A DNA stretch of 64,000 bases from NCBI RefSeq assembly GCF_945901735.1, contig NZ_CAMDLM010000001.1, positions 124,001 through 188,000 on the forward strand. Direction: 5' to 3'. The notes beneath the pieces are model-generated. The model ran no database searches, was not told the origin of the DNA, and saw nothing but the letters and a program-made list of their open reading frames with translations. Below, piece by piece: positions 55,199 to 64,000 of this stretch (position 1 is its first letter; each line of letters begins with the position of its first letter). A program made the translations under genes and the position numbers. The stretch is from Limnohabitans sp. Rim8 (GTDB taxonomy: Bacteria > Pseudomonadota > Gammaproteobacteria > Burkholderiales > Burkholderiaceae_C).

Positions 55199-56563
55199 AT
55201 GACAAACAATATGACATCCAACACTGCCCAACTCGCCACCTTTGCAGCGCAGCTGCGCTTCGAAGACATCCCAGAGCCCGTGGTTCGCAAGACCGAAGAC
55301 TTGCTGGTCGACTGGTTTGGTGCCACGGTGGGTGGACATGGTTCGCGCCCTGTGGAGAACATCAACCGCTTTGCGCGAGCGATGGGTTCGGCCCAGGGTT
55401 CAGCCGAGGTGATCGTGGACGGTAACCAAAATTCCCCCTACCTGGCCGCCATGGTCAACGCCGCGGCGTCGCACGTGGCAGAGCAAGACGATGTGCACAA
55501 CGGTTCGGTGTTTCATCCGGCCACGGTGGTGTTTTCGCCTGCGGTGGCGGTGGCGCAGGCGCTGGGGGCCAGCGGCCAACAGTTGCTGGCCGCATCGGTG
55601 GTGGGCTACGAAGTGGGCATTCGCGTAGGCGAATTTCTGGGGCGATCGCACTACCGTGTGTTCCACACCACCGGCACGGCAGGCACGCTGGCCGCTGCTG
55701 CTGCTGTGGGGCATTTGTTGGGGCTCAATGCCCGTCAGATGCAGCACGCTTTGGGTTCGGCCGGCACGCAGTCTGCCGGTTTGTGGGAGTTTTTGCGCAC
55801 AGCCGCCGACAGCAAGATCCTGCACACCGCGCATGCGGCCGGCGCAGGCCTGATGTCGGCTTACCTGGCGCAGGATGGTTTTACCGGTGCCGCCGACATC
55901 TTCGAAGGCCCGCAAGGCATGGCCGCTGGCATGTCCAGCGACGCCGACCCGGCACGCTTGATCGACGGTCTGGGCACCCGTTGGGCCACGGCGGAAACCT
56001 CTTTCAAGTACCACGCCAGCTGCCGCCACACCCACCCGGCGGCCGACGCTTTGCTGCACGTCATGCAAACCCATGGGCTCAAACCAACGGATTTGGCCCA
56101 AGTCGTCACGCATGTGCACCAGGGGGCCATCGACGTGCTGGGCCCGGTGGTGAATCCCACCACGGTGCACCAGAGCAAATTCTCGATGGGCACGGTGCTG
56201 GCCATGGCGGCGCAGTTTGGCCACGCTGGCCTGAACGAATTTGAACAAGCCTTCCAGACCGAGGCCACCCAGGCTTTGCGCGACAAGGTGGTGATGGTGC
56301 TGGACCCGGAAGTGGACGGCGCCTACCCCAAGCGCTGGATCGGCAAAGTGAGTGTCACCACCACCGACGGCCGCGTGCTGCACGGCCGCGTCGACGAGCC
56401 CAAGGGCGACCCGGGCAACACCCTCTCGCGCCAAGAGATCACCGACAAGGCCTTGCGCCTGGCCGCCTTCAGCGGCGGCGCCACGCCCGAGGCCATGCGC
56501 AAAGCCCTGGACGCACTTTGGCAAGTGGCGACCTGGCCCAAAGTGGGCGTTCTTTTGACATGA
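55199..56563 (+). CDS. MmgE/PrpD family protein
   Basis: The 454-aa protein shows the MmgE/PrpD pattern: DWFGATVGGHGSRPVENI, HVAEQDDVHNGSVFHPATVV and FKYHASCRHTHPAADALL. The family includes 2-methylcitrate dehydratase, cis-aconitate decarboxylase and other hydro-lyases of branched tricarboxylates. It starts after an AAGGAGA site and is 7 bp before a CitE-like lyase, so the two probably share a pathway. The reaction cannot be fixed. Confidence 0.88.
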   Translation: MTNNMTSNTAQLATFAAQLRFEDIPEPVVRKTEDLLVDWFGATVGGHGSRPVENINRFARAMGSAQGSAEVIVDGNQNSPYLAAMVNAAASHVAEQDDVHNGSVFHPATVVFSPAVAVAQALGASGQQLLAASVVGYEVGIRVGEFLGRSHYRVFHTTGTAGTLAAAAAVGHLLGLNARQMQHALGSAGTQSAGLWEFLRTAADSKILHTAHAAGAGLMSAYLAQDGFTGAADIFEGPQGMAAGMSSDADPARLIDGLGTRWATAETSFKYHASCRHTHPAADALLHVMQTHGLKPTDLAQVVTHVHQGAIDVLGPVVNPTTVHQSKFSMGTVLAMAAQFGHAGLNEFEQAFQTEATQALRDKVVMVLDPEVDGAYPKRWIGKVSVTTTDGRVLHGRVDEPKGDPGNTLSRQEITDKALRLAAFSGGATPEAMRKALDALWQVATWPKVGVLLT

Positions 56564-56570
56564 GCTTGGC

Positions 56571-57407
56571 ATGAGCTTGTTACCGCTGGCGCAAGCGCGC
56601 AGTTTCCTGTTTGTGCCCGGCCACCGCCCCGAGCGCTTTGCCAAGGCCTTGGCCAGCGGCGCCGATGCGGTGATCGTGGACCTGGAAGACGCTGTTCCGC
56701 TGGACGCCAAAGACGCAGCACGCGCTGCCTTGGCAGCGGCTTGGCCGGGTTTTGAAGATGCCCAACGCGCCCGCCTTTTGGTGCGCGTGAACCCCGCAGC
56801 CACACCTTGGCACGAGGCCGACCTGTTGGCGCTTGGCCACTTGCCCGGCTTGGGTGCGGTCATGCTGCCCAAGGCTGAAAGCGCGCAGCAGATTGAGCGC
56901 GCCTTTCAGGCCTGCGGCGTGCCGGTGCTGCCTTTGATCGAAAGCGCCGAAGGCGTGGGGCAGATGGACGCCATGGCCCGTGCAGAGGGTGTGCTGCGTT
57001 TGGGTTTGGGGCACATCGACCTGCAGGCCGATCTGGGCATGCGCTGCGGACCCGACGAAGCAGAACTCGCGCCCATTCGGTTGGCGATGGTGCTGGCCTC
57101 GCGCCGTGCCGGTTTGCCCGCCCCGGTGGATGGCGTGACCACCGCCACAACCGATGCGCAGGTGTTGGCGCAAGACGCGCAGCGCAGCCGCCGCTTTGGC
57201 TTTGGTGCCAAGCTGTGCATCCATCCTGCACAAGTGGTGGGCGTGCACCGGGCCTTGGCCCCGACCGAGGCCGAATGTGTCTGGGCCGAGCGCGTGCTGG
57301 CTGCGGAAGTAGAGGCCCGTGGCGGTGCTTTCAGTGTGGACGGCAAGATGGTCGACCCGCCCGTGCTCTTGCTGGCACGCCAAATTCTCCAAGCGCCTCG
57401 CGCTTGA
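56571..57407 (+). CDS. CitE/HpcH-type CoA ester lyase
   Basis: The 278-aa TIM-barrel lyase has RSFLFVPGHRPERFAKAL, the metal-binding VIVDLEDAVP, VMLPKAESAQQIE and KLCIHPAQVVGVHRAL. It matches single-chain malyl-CoA/citramalyl-CoA lyases, which split a hydroxyacyl-CoA into acetyl-CoA and a 2-oxo acid using Mg. Its place after MmgE/PrpD, the CoA-transferase and the MaoC-type hydratase makes citramalyl-CoA a reasonable guess. Confidence 0.85.
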   Translation: MSLLPLAQARSFLFVPGHRPERFAKALASGADAVIVDLEDAVPLDAKDAARAALAAAWPGFEDAQRARLLVRVNPAATPWHEADLLALGHLPGLGAVMLPKAESAQQIERAFQACGVPVLPLIESAEGVGQMDAMARAEGVLRLGLGHIDLQADLGMRCGPDEAELAPIRLAMVLASRRAGLPAPVDGVTTATTDAQVLAQDAQRSRRFGFGAKLCIHPAQVVGVHRALAPTEAECVWAERVLAAEVEARGGAFSVDGKMVDPPVLLLARQILQAPRA

Positions 57408-57523
57408 AAAGGCCGTTATTCTGAATTCTGGCGGGTGCCTATTCGTTGGGACTTGGGGTGGGGCCTGTGGTGGGGCGTGGGCAGTCTGATCGGCGACAAT
57501 CGGCGTCCAGCACATCCAAAGCC

Positions 57524-58804
57524 ATGCACATCAAAACTTTCTCTCTTCTTTCCCTTTTCTTTGCCATCGCCGCAGGCACCTTTGGGCCCACGTCGGCTTC
57601 TTTGGCAGCCAAACACCCTGAGAGCAAGACCGCTGCGGCCAAAAAGGCGGTGTCCAGCAAAAAAGCGGCACCCGGCAAAAAAGCTGCAGCCGCCGCCAAC
57701 GCAATGCCGCCATTGGCGGCGCAGCTTGCTTTGGCCGACAACGCGCCAGCGCTGCCCACCAAGGCCTGGCTGTTGATGGACTACGACTCTGGCCAGGTGC
57801 TGGCCTCGGCCAACCAAGACGAAGCCCTGCCGCCCGCGTCGCTCACCAAAATGATGACCAGCTACATCGTCGAGCAGGCCTTGCGCTCGGGCAAGCTCAA
57901 ACCCACCGATCTGGTCAGCGTCAGTGAAAACGCCTGGTGCCGGGGCACCAGTGCCGAGTCGTGCATGTATTTGCCGCTGAACAGCCAAGCCACCGTCATC
58001 GACATCCTGCGCGGCATCATCGTGCAGTCGGGCAACGACGCATCCAAAGCGATTGCCGAGCACATGGCGGGTTCCGAAGCGGGATTTGCCAAACTGATGA
58101 ACGCCGAGGCCCAGCGCCTGAACATGACGAAGACGACCTTCGTCAACCCCACGGGCTTGCCCGACCCGGCGCACAAGTCGTCTGCGTTTGACCTCGCCAT
58201 CTTGGCGCGAGCCATCATCCAAGACGGCGCCGAGTACTACCCCCTCTACGCCGAGCGCGAGTTCAAGTACAACGGCATCAAGCAAGGCAACCGCAATGCC
58301 TTGCTTTACACCGACCCCACCGTGGATGGCCTGAAAACCGGCCACACCTCAGAGGCGGGCTTTTGCCTGGTCACCTCGGCCAAGCGCAACGAGATGCGCC
58401 TGATCTCGGTCATCCTCAACACCCACAGCGCCCAGGCGCGCGCGGACCAGACGCGCGAGCTGCTGGCCTGGGGTTACAGCCAGTTTGAAAAAGCCACACC
58501 CATCCCGCCGACGGCGGTCGTTGCCACGGCCAAAGTCGGCTTTGGCAAGGCCGACACGGTCCCTGCCGTTTTGGGCGCACCGTGGATGCTTACTGTGCCG
58601 CGTGGCCAGCAAGTGCAGACCACGGTCGAGCTCAAGCCAGGTCTTGAGGCGCCCATCGCCAAAGGCGCGGTGATTGGCAAAGTGGTGGCGACCGCCAACG
58701 GCAAACCGGTGGGCGAAACCCCGCTGGTGGCGCTAGCCGAGGTGGAACGCTCGGGCCTGCTGCTGCGCGCATGGCAGCACGTGGCCAATTTGTTCGGCCG
58801 CTGA
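57524..58804 (+). CDS. D-alanyl-D-alanine carboxypeptidase (PBP5/6 family)
   Basis: The 426-aa low-molecular-weight penicillin-binding protein has a signal peptide (MHIKTFSLLSLFFAIAAG), then SLTKMM (SxxK), SGND (SxN) and KTGHTS (KTG) active-site motifs, followed by the C-terminal PBP5 domain. It trims peptidoglycan side chains in the periplasm. An odd Lys/Ala-rich linker of ~45 residues (KKAVSSKKAAPGKKAAAA) separates signal and enzyme. The ATG at 57524 is chosen because it begins the signal peptide. Confidence 0.92.
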   Translation: MHIKTFSLLSLFFAIAAGTFGPTSASLAAKHPESKTAAAKKAVSSKKAAPGKKAAAAANAMPPLAAQLALADNAPALPTKAWLLMDYDSGQVLASANQDEALPPASLTKMMTSYIVEQALRSGKLKPTDLVSVSENAWCRGTSAESCMYLPLNSQATVIDILRGIIVQSGNDASKAIAEHMAGSEAGFAKLMNAEAQRLNMTKTTFVNPTGLPDPAHKSSAFDLAILARAIIQDGAEYYPLYAEREFKYNGIKQGNRNALLYTDPTVDGLKTGHTSEAGFCLVTSAKRNEMRLISVILNTHSAQARADQTRELLAWGYSQFEKATPIPPTAVVATAKVGFGKADTVPAVLGAPWMLTVPRGQQVQTTVELKPGLEAPIAKGAVIGKVVATANGKPVGETPLVALAEVERSGLLLRAWQHVANLFGR

Positions 58805-58832
58805 GCCTTGTTCGTTCAGCCAGCGACTGCCC

Positions 58833-59750
58833 ATGTCCGTGCACTTTGATCTGGTTGACCTGCGCCTGATGGTGCGGGTGGCCGAAGCCAACAGCCTCAC
58901 CAAAGGGGCCGAGGCCTCGCACATCTCGCTGCCTGCGGCCAGCACGCGCATCAAAAACCTCGAAGAAAGCATCGGCGCCAAGCTGCTCAACCGCCACAGC
59001 CAGGGCGTCACGCTCACGCCGCCGGGCCAGGCCTTTGTGCACCGCGCGCGTCTGGTGTTGGGCCAGATCGAGCACCTGCGCGGTGACCTGCAGGAATACG
59101 CCAGCGGCATCAAAGGCCACCTGCGCGTGTACGCCAACACCACGGCCCTGGGCGAGTTCTTGCCCGATGTGCTCAAGCTTTACCTGGCCACGCACCCCGA
59201 TGTGAACATCGACCTGCAGGAAAAGCTGTCGAATGAAATCGTGCGCGCCGTGATGGACGGCAAGACCGACATCGGCATCGTGGCCGGCTCGGTGCGCACC
59301 GAAAGCCTGCAGACCTTGCCCTACCGCTCGGACCGCCTGGTGCTGGTGGTGCCGCATCTGCACCCTGTGGCCGAGCTGCCCAGCATGCCACTCATTGACG
59401 CGCTGGAGTTTGACCATGTGGGCCTGCACGAAGCCAGCGCCTTGCACGCCTTCTTGAACCGCGAATGCGAGCAGTTGAACAAGCCGCTCAAGGTGCGCAT
59501 CCAGGTGAGCAGCTTCGAATCGGCCTGCCGCATGATCGAGGCGGGTGTGGGCGTGGGCGTGCTGCCCGAATCGGCCGCCCGCCGCCACGCCCGCAGCATG
59601 GCCATCCGCCTGGTGCCCCTGTCTGACGCGTGGGCCTTTCGGTCCATGCAAATTTGTGTGCGCAATCTGGATGAGCTGCCTGCTTTTGCGCGGGACTTGA
59701 TTGATTTGTTGGCAGAGGATGCGCGCTTGGCGATGGATCAAGCGCGTTGA
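58833..59750 (+). CDS. LysR family transcriptional regulator
   Basis: The 305-aa regulator has an N-terminal winged HTH (LMVRVAEANSLTKGAEASHISLPAASTRIKNLEE) and a LysR substrate-binding domain. It lies 28 bp after the carboxypeptidase on the same strand and converges with the hydroxyisobutyrate-dehydrogenase-like gene, overlapping its end by 13 bp. Targets may include the convergent gene and TctC next to it, or the upstream catabolic cluster; it is not divergent from any gene. Confidence 0.88.
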   Translation: MSVHFDLVDLRLMVRVAEANSLTKGAEASHISLPAASTRIKNLEESIGAKLLNRHSQGVTLTPPGQAFVHRARLVLGQIEHLRGDLQEYASGIKGHLRVYANTTALGEFLPDVLKLYLATHPDVNIDLQEKLSNEIVRAVMDGKTDIGIVAGSVRTESLQTLPYRSDRLVLVVPHLHPVAELPSMPLIDALEFDHVGLHEASALHAFLNRECEQLNKPLKVRIQVSSFESACRMIEAGVGVGVLPESAARRHARSMAIRLVPLSDAWAFRSMQICVRNLDELPAFARDLIDLLAEDARLAMDQAR

Positions 59751-60679
59751 GACGACATCCTCGACAGCACATCAAACACCGCTGCCGTGTCGTGCTCGGC
59801 GTGCCCCAGGGCCATGGCGGCGTTGTAAATGGGCACGGTGGCGGCAAACAGCGGCGCGGGTACTTGGGCCTCGGCCAATGCGGCGGCAATCAGCTGCATG
59901 TCTTTTTGCCAGATACCGACTTTCATGGTGGCGGTGTGCCAGCCTTCGTCCTGCATCAGGGGGCCACGCACTTGCAGCATGCGTGAGCCGCCTGCACCGT
60001 CGCTGAGCACCTTGACGGCGTCTTGCGGTCGGATGCCCCAACGCTGGCCCAGCAGCAAGGCTTCGGCAGTCGACACGTTGTGGATGGCCACCAGCAAATT
60101 GGCCATCAGCTTCATCTTCATGCCATTGCCAAAGGCACCCAGGTCAAAAGTGCTTTTTGAGAAACCTTCAAAGACGGGTGCCAGTTGCTGGATCGCCGCC
60201 TTGGGGCCGCTGGCATACACGGTGAGGTCTTTGTGCACGGCTTGCGCCCCGGTGCCTGACAAAGGGCAGTCGAGCATGACGATGCCTTGGGCTTTGAGCG
60301 TGTCGCGGGCGGCGGTTTTGTCGGCGATGGCGAGCGTGCTGGTTTCGACCACCAGCAAGTCGCGCTGGCCGACAGCGGCGATCTGTTGCGCCGCACCGTG
60401 CAAGGCCTCTGGCCTCGGCAGTGAGCAGATGATGACTTGGGCATCGGCTGCCAGATCGGCCGCCGATGGGCGTGCCGTGCCCCCGGCCGCTTTCAGGCGC
60501 TTCATGGCTTTCGGGTCGGGGTCGTAACCCGTGACCAGAAAGCCCGCCTTCATCAGGTTCACGGCCATGGCCTGGCCCATGATGCCTACGCCCAGCATGC
60601 CCACACGCTCAATCGGCGCCTTCAGTTTCACGGGCCTGGCCACTGGGGTGGCCCGGGATTTTTTGGCAGGACGGCTCAT
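59738..60679 (-). CDS. 3-hydroxyisobutyrate dehydrogenase family oxidoreductase
   Basis: The 313-aa beta-hydroxyacid dehydrogenase has, after a basic ~25-residue extension, the motif VGMLGVGIMGQAMAVNLMKAG, the substrate-binding DCPLSGTGAQAV and the catalytic lysine region GNGMKMKLMANLLVAIHN. It oxidises a 3-hydroxy acid or reduces a semialdehyde with NAD(P). It lies 36 bp downstream of a TctC protein on the same strand, which suggests uptake and oxidation of one hydroxy acid. Confidence 0.88.
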   Translation of the reverse strand: MSRPAKKSRATPVARPVKLKAPIERVGMLGVGIMGQAMAVNLMKAGFLVTGYDPDPKAMKRLKAAGGTARPSAADLAADAQVIICSLPRPEALHGAAQQIAAVGQRDLLVVETSTLAIADKTAARDTLKAQGIVMLDCPLSGTGAQAVHKDLTVYASGPKAAIQQLAPVFEGFSKSTFDLGAFGNGMKMKLMANLLVAIHNVSTAEALLLGQRWGIRPQDAVKVLSDGAGGSRMLQVRGPLMQDEGWHTATMKVGIWQKDMQLIAAALAEAQVPAPLFAATVPIYNAAMALGHAEHDTAAVFDVLSRMSSQRA

Positions 60680-60715
60680 GTGGGCTGCTGTATGGCCATG
60701 TCGATGTGGGTGTCC

Positions 60716-61699
60716 TCAGTCGGCCTTGATGCCCAGGTCGTTGATCACCTTGTTCCAGAAGGCGTAGTCGCCGTTGGCCACGGTGTCGAGCGCGGCGGCG
60801 CTGGTGCCCGTGGGTGTGAGGCCCAGCTCAATCAGGCGGGCTTGGATTTCGGGCAATTTCACGATCTTGACGATCTCGGTGTTGAGCTTGGCAATGATGT
60901 CGTTGGGCGTGCCCGTGGGCGCAAAGATGCCGTGCCACGAGCTGCCGATCACGCCGTTGACATCCAGGTTGGCGTCAAACTCGGTCATGGTGGGCACGTC
61001 GGGCAGGCCGGGGATGCGCTGCGCACCTGAGATGCCCAGGGCCTTGACTCGGCCTGACTTGATGAGCGGAATGGCGGTGGTCGAGGCCTCGACCGACAGG
61101 CTGATCAGGCCGCTCATCACATCGGGCGAGGGGTTGGTTTTGTAGGGTACGTGGTTGAGCTTGATGCCCAGCCGCTGCGACCACACCTCCAAAGCCACAT
61201 GGGGCTGCGAGCCGACGCCCAAAGAGGCAAAGTCGATCTTGCCCGGGTTCGCTTTGGCGTACGCCACCAGCTCCTTCATGTTGTTGTAAGGCGCTTTGGG
61301 CGTGGCGGTCAGCACATGGGGCACTTGCAAGATTTGGGTGACGGCCTTGAAATCACGCGGTGGGTTGAACTTGGCGTCTCGGTACACATTGGGGGCAATG
61401 GCGTGCGAAGCCTTGACGCTGAAAAACAGGGTGTAGCCATCGGCCGGTGAGGTGGCCGCAGCCACGGCGCCGATCATGCCGCCCGCGCCGGGCCGGTTGT
61501 CGACCAACACGGGTTGGCCCAGGGCCGTGCTCAGCTTGTCGCCAATCAGGCGGGCCACCACATCGGGCGAGATGCCGGCTGGGAAAGGCACCACCAGCTT
61601 GATCGGGCGATTGGGGTAACCCGCAGTTTGCGCAAAGGCTTGGGGCAGGGTGCTGAGCGTTGTGGCTGCAGCCAGGGCAATCAAATGGCGGCGTTTCAT
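60716..61699 (-). CDS. Tripartite tricarboxylate transporter substrate-binding protein (Bug/TctC), second
   Basis: The 327-aa protein has a signal peptide (MKRRHLIALAAATTLSTLPQAFAQ) and TctC motifs (IKLVVPFPAGISPDVVARLIGD; VLVDNRPGAGGMIGAVAAA). The ATG at 61699 follows AGGAGA closely; the track start is 18 codons early. No TctA or TctB gene is adjacent. It pairs with the downstream dehydrogenase gene. An imperfect hairpin GGATGG...CCATCC lies in its leader. Confidence 0.9.
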   Translation of the reverse strand: MKRRHLIALAAATTLSTLPQAFAQTAGYPNRPIKLVVPFPAGISPDVVARLIGDKLSTALGQPVLVDNRPGAGGMIGAVAAATSPADGYTLFFSVKASHAIAPNVYRDAKFNPPRDFKAVTQILQVPHVLTATPKAPYNNMKELVAYAKANPGKIDFASLGVGSQPHVALEVWSQRLGIKLNHVPYKTNPSPDVMSGLISLSVEASTTAIPLIKSGRVKALGISGAQRIPGLPDVPTMTEFDANLDVNGVIGSSWHGIFAPTGTPNDIIAKLNTEIVKIVKLPEIQARLIELGLTPTGTSAAALDTVANGDYAFWNKVINDLGIKAD

Positions 61700-61880
61700 G
61701 GGGTTGTCTCCTGAAGGGATGGTTGGATTCGAACCCATCCTAGGGAGGTACACCCCCGCAGAACATCACGTTAACCCCTAAGGGCAGACGCATGGGTTAC
61801 AGCGGGCGCTGTGGTTCCTCTGAGCGGTGCAGCCTGCCACCCCGGCCTTGACCGGATCAACTGCATTGACAGATGCAACT

Positions 61881-61990
61881 TCAGCGGTTGACGTTGACCA
61901 CCACCCGCCCGCGCACTGGGCCCGCCAGAATGTAGGCGACCAGACCGATGGCGTCCGCCAAGTCCATCTCGCGGCTCAAGCCACGTGAGA
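61881..61990 (-). pseudogene. C-terminal remnant of a zinc-type oxidoreductase
   Basis: On the minus strand, LADAIGLVAYILAGPVRGRVVVNVNR-stop can be read, which resembles the last strand and helix of medium-chain quinone/alcohol dehydrogenases (LAGxxRGRVVVxV). The upstream part is missing. The rest of the 446-bp gap (61700-62145), including the 123-aa ORF, shows nothing recognisable. Confidence 0.45.
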
Positions 61991-62145
61991 GGCCTGTTCG
62001 AAAAAGCCAAACCCATCAGCCGTTCCAGCCAGATAAAACCTATGAAGAACGTGACGGCATTGATGGTTCGCGGCGCATCGGATGAGCGTGCGGGCAAAGT
62101 GACCGTCAAAGACGAAGCTTTGACAGACACGATGCGGTTCATGCC

Positions 62146-63354
62146 TTAAACAGAAAACGACAGCGCTGAGACGTCATCGCGTCTGATTTCTTGACCACGC
62201 CATTGGTCGACCACTGTTTTGGTTTGCATCATCAAAGCTTCTGCGCCCAAATGGCGTTGAGCTTCCAAATGCTGCAACAAACGGCGTGGACCAAAGGCGC
62301 GGCTGTTGTCACCACCGGGTTGGTCCAGCACGCCATCGGAGGCCATGAAGAAGGTTTGGCAGTTCTCCAAAGGCAACTCGTACTCTTCCAGCGGTGTGTA
62401 AGGCACTTGTCCTGGGTAGCCTAGGGCTTGTTTTTCACCAAGCAAACGGATGATCGGCGTGTTGTCTTTGGGGACGATGAAGCAGTTGGTGCGCGCCCCA
62501 GAGAAAGACACGGTTTTTTTCTGGGTGTTGATTTTGCACAAGCCCGCATCAAAGCCGTCGTTGGACTGGCAGTCTTCGCGGTCTTGGTTGAGCGCGTTGC
62601 GAATCAAATTGCCCAATTTGGACAGGGCCTCGCCGGGTCCAATGTTGGGCTGTTCGGAGTAGATGCGGTTGAGCACACTGACGACCAACATGGACATGAG
62701 CGATCCTGGAACACCATGGCCCGTGCAATCGATCAGCGCCAAGGTGAAGCAACCTTCAAAGTCCTCTTCTGTGCGCCAGTAAACGTCACCACCCACCACA
62801 TCGCGTGGCTCCCACAAAACGCCCACCGAGCGCAAGCCATCTTGCAGCGCCACGCGATTGGGCAGCAAGCTGGACTGGATACGGCCCGCGTAGTTCACGC
62901 TGTCCATCATTTCGGTGTGCAACTCGGCCAAGGCTTCGGCGCGTGCATGGTTGGCTTCAACCAGGTAGTTGAGCATGTCGGTGTTGATGCCGATGCCGGC
63001 ATAAACGCCGTTTTCGGTGATCAGAAAACCGCCTGTGCTCAGCGACAAGCCCATGTCCAACATTTTTTGCGAAGCCAAATCAATGCTGGTTTCGATGTCA
63101 AAAGTCGGGAAAACCTCTTGAACCAACATTTTGGCGCTGCGGTTTTGATAGACCGAAAAGTGCAGCGGGTTGGAGGCGGTGGACAAAGCCGATTGGCGGT
63201 CAATCAGGCCAATCGCCTGTTTGTCGGCGTTAAAAACGGGCACGACCAAAAGGTCATCGTCTTTTCTGAAGTTGGCGATGACCACGCCGCATTTTTCAGT
63301 TTCTAAGATGCCTTCTTGATGACGCAAGATGGATCGGACTTTTTGCTCAATCAT
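62146..63354 (-). CDS. PP2C-type (RsbU/SpoIIE) serine phosphatase with N-terminal sensor
   Basis: The 402-aa protein has a C-terminal SpoIIE-type phosphatase with metal-binding aspartates in GGDVYW, LIDCTGHGVPGSLMS and MASDGVLDQPGG, ending RRDDVSALSFSV. The first ~150 residues look like a pair of CBS-like sensory repeats (VPVFNADKQAIGLIDR; GFLITENGVYAGIG). A short helix (IQSSLLPNRVAL) links them. It probably dephosphorylates an anti-sigma-antagonist-like partner. Its start overlaps the stop of the cyclase gene by 8 bp, so the two are coupled. Confidence 0.82.
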   Translation of the reverse strand: MIEQKVRSILRHQEGILETEKCGVVIANFRKDDDLLVVPVFNADKQAIGLIDRQSALSTASNPLHFSVYQNRSAKMLVQEVFPTFDIETSIDLASQKMLDMGLSLSTGGFLITENGVYAGIGINTDMLNYLVEANHARAEALAELHTEMMDSVNYAGRIQSSLLPNRVALQDGLRSVGVLWEPRDVVGGDVYWRTEEDFEGCFTLALIDCTGHGVPGSLMSMLVVSVLNRIYSEQPNIGPGEALSKLGNLIRNALNQDREDCQSNDGFDAGLCKINTQKKTVSFSGARTNCFIVPKDNTPIIRLLGEKQALGYPGQVPYTPLEEYELPLENCQTFFMASDGVLDQPGGDNSRAFGPRRLLQHLEAQRHLGAEALMMQTKTVVDQWRGQEIRRDDVSALSFSV

Positions 63355-64000
63355 GGGACTGGATTCCTTCTAAAGTGTTGGCCATATCACGAAGACGAGC
63401 CACAAGGCTCAAACGGTCAGGCATGGACAAGTTACCGGGTTTGACCACCATCTTGTCCAAGCCTTTTAAATCGAGCCGCAATTCAGAAGTGTGTGAACGG
63501 TTGGTGTCACTCACTTTGACGATGGCGTAAGTTTTGATTGGCATGGGAATGCCTTTGAGTTCCAACAAATCGCGCTCTGCAACTTCGACAAAATCTTTGA
63601 CCTGCGCATAGGTTTCATGCGAGATCAAAACCCCACCGGGTTCACATTTGCTTTCGATTCGAGCGGCCAAATTGACCTCGCCACCCAAGATGGTGTAAGC
63701 CATGCGGCTGTGGCTGCCGAAATTGCCCACGTTGCAATAACCCGTGTTGATGCCAATGCGCGTGATAAAGGGGTATTGCAACCCCTCGCGTTGCCACTGA
63801 ATGTGCAGTTCTGCCAAGCGCTCTTGCATTTCGTAAGCCATGCGGACACAGGCCAAGGCGTCTTCTTGAGGGCCACGGCTATCGGGATCGCCGAAAAAAA
63901 CCATCATCGCATCACCGATGTATTTGTCGATGGTGCCCCCGTATTTGGCGGCGATGTCGGACATTTCCGAGAAGTAAGCGTTGATGTAGTGGGTCAAGAC
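63347..64000 (-). CDS. Class III adenylate/guanylate cyclase domain protein (5' end outside window)
   Basis: About 217 C-terminal residues are visible. They hold the cyclase catalytic segments YGGTIDKYIGDAMMVFFGDP (a metal-binding aspartate), RIGINTGYCNVGNFGS and MAYTILGGEVNLAARIES. The frame is open to the right edge (reading LTHYINAYF), so the N-terminal part is missing. The first metal-binding aspartate lies outside the window. It makes cAMP or cGMP if complete, and is cotranscribed with the PP2C phosphatase. Confidence 0.85.
   Translation of the reverse strand, partial: VLTHYINAYFSEMSDIAAKYGGTIDKYIGDAMMVFFGDPDSRGPQEDALACVRMAYEMQERLAELHIQWQREGLQYPFITRIGINTGYCNVGNFGSHSRMAYTILGGEVNLAARIESKCEPGGVLISHETYAQVKDFVEVAERDLLELKGIPMPIKTYAIVKVSDTNRSHTSELRLDLKGLDKMVVKPGNLSMPDRLSLVARLRDMANTLEGIQSHD

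Noticed and set aside
61718-61745. tRNA-like T-arm sequence GGTTCGAATCC on the minus strand in the leader of the second TctC gene
   Set aside because: The flanking stem is mismatched and no acceptor, D or anticodon arms can be placed around it.

Overview
The window is chromosomal DNA of a betaproteobacterium, most likely a Comamonadaceae member of the Limnohabitans/Rhodoferax/Hydrogenophaga type. This rests on gene content read by eye: fused indolepyruvate oxidoreductase next to an Lrp regulator, minCDE, mnmG-rsmG-parA-parB, several Bug/TctC solute-binding proteins and many acyl-CoA enzymes. Coding sequence is GC-rich. A few short tracts (about 3.1-3.9, 10.7-10.95, 31.2 and 33.3-34.2 kb) look AT-richer. 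No rRNA, tRNA, CRISPR array or insertion sequence was found.

Layout. 0-3.1 kb: a molybdopterin oxidoreductase and the first codons of its downstream partner. 4-10.7 kb: class II aldolase, outer-membrane-like protein, hemerythrin, a copper ATPase divergent from a CopZ-type chaperone, a Spy/CpxP-like periplasmic protein and DUF2189/DUF2788 membrane proteins. 10.7-12.9 kb: three DnaA boxes, then minCDE. 12.9-18.4 kb: indolepyruvate oxidoreductase, Lrp regulator and glutamate dehydrogenase. 18.7-24.6 kb: chromosome-partition block mnmG-rsmG-lysE-parA-hydrolase-parB with four parS-like sites. 24.6-25.2 kb: gene remnants. 25.4-31.1 kb: BenE-type carrier, FAD-linked oxidase, cobalamin adenosyltransferase and acetoacetyl-CoA ligase. 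31.2-34.4 kb: a small accessory islet before dapD, with a DUF4143 ATPase, an RHH/PIN toxin-antitoxin pair and an integron-type gene cassette bounded by two attC-like sites. 35.6-39.5 kb: a TRAP transporter with a TatT-type lipoprotein. 40.8-44.1 kb: a decayed acyl-CoA gene set (internally deleted ligase, frameshifted CoA-transferase, chimeric AraC/enoyl-CoA hydratase ORF). 44.3-57.4 kb: a long same-strand CoA-dependent catabolic cluster. 57.5-64 kb: a D,D-carboxypeptidase, LysR regulator, hydroxyisobutyrate-dehydrogenase-like enzyme, second TctC protein, and a PP2C phosphatase plus class III cyclase pair cut by the right edge.

How genes work together. The 44-57 kb genes supply import, CoA activation or transfer, dehydrogenation, hydration, hydroxyacyl oxidation, thiolase/aldolase-like cleavage and a CitE-type lyase. 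CoA-transferase, FAS1/MaoC-like hydratase and CitE-like lyase together recall the itaconate/mesaconate/citramalyl-CoA route, but the real substrate is unknown. The islet at 32.4-34.5 kb is the best candidate for something undescribed: its 206-aa cassette protein has no recognised family, its stop codon lies inside an attC core site, no integrase is visible, and the islet is bracketed by a 30-bp direct repeat of the dapD 3' end. Two families of intergenic palindromic repeats are scattered through the window.
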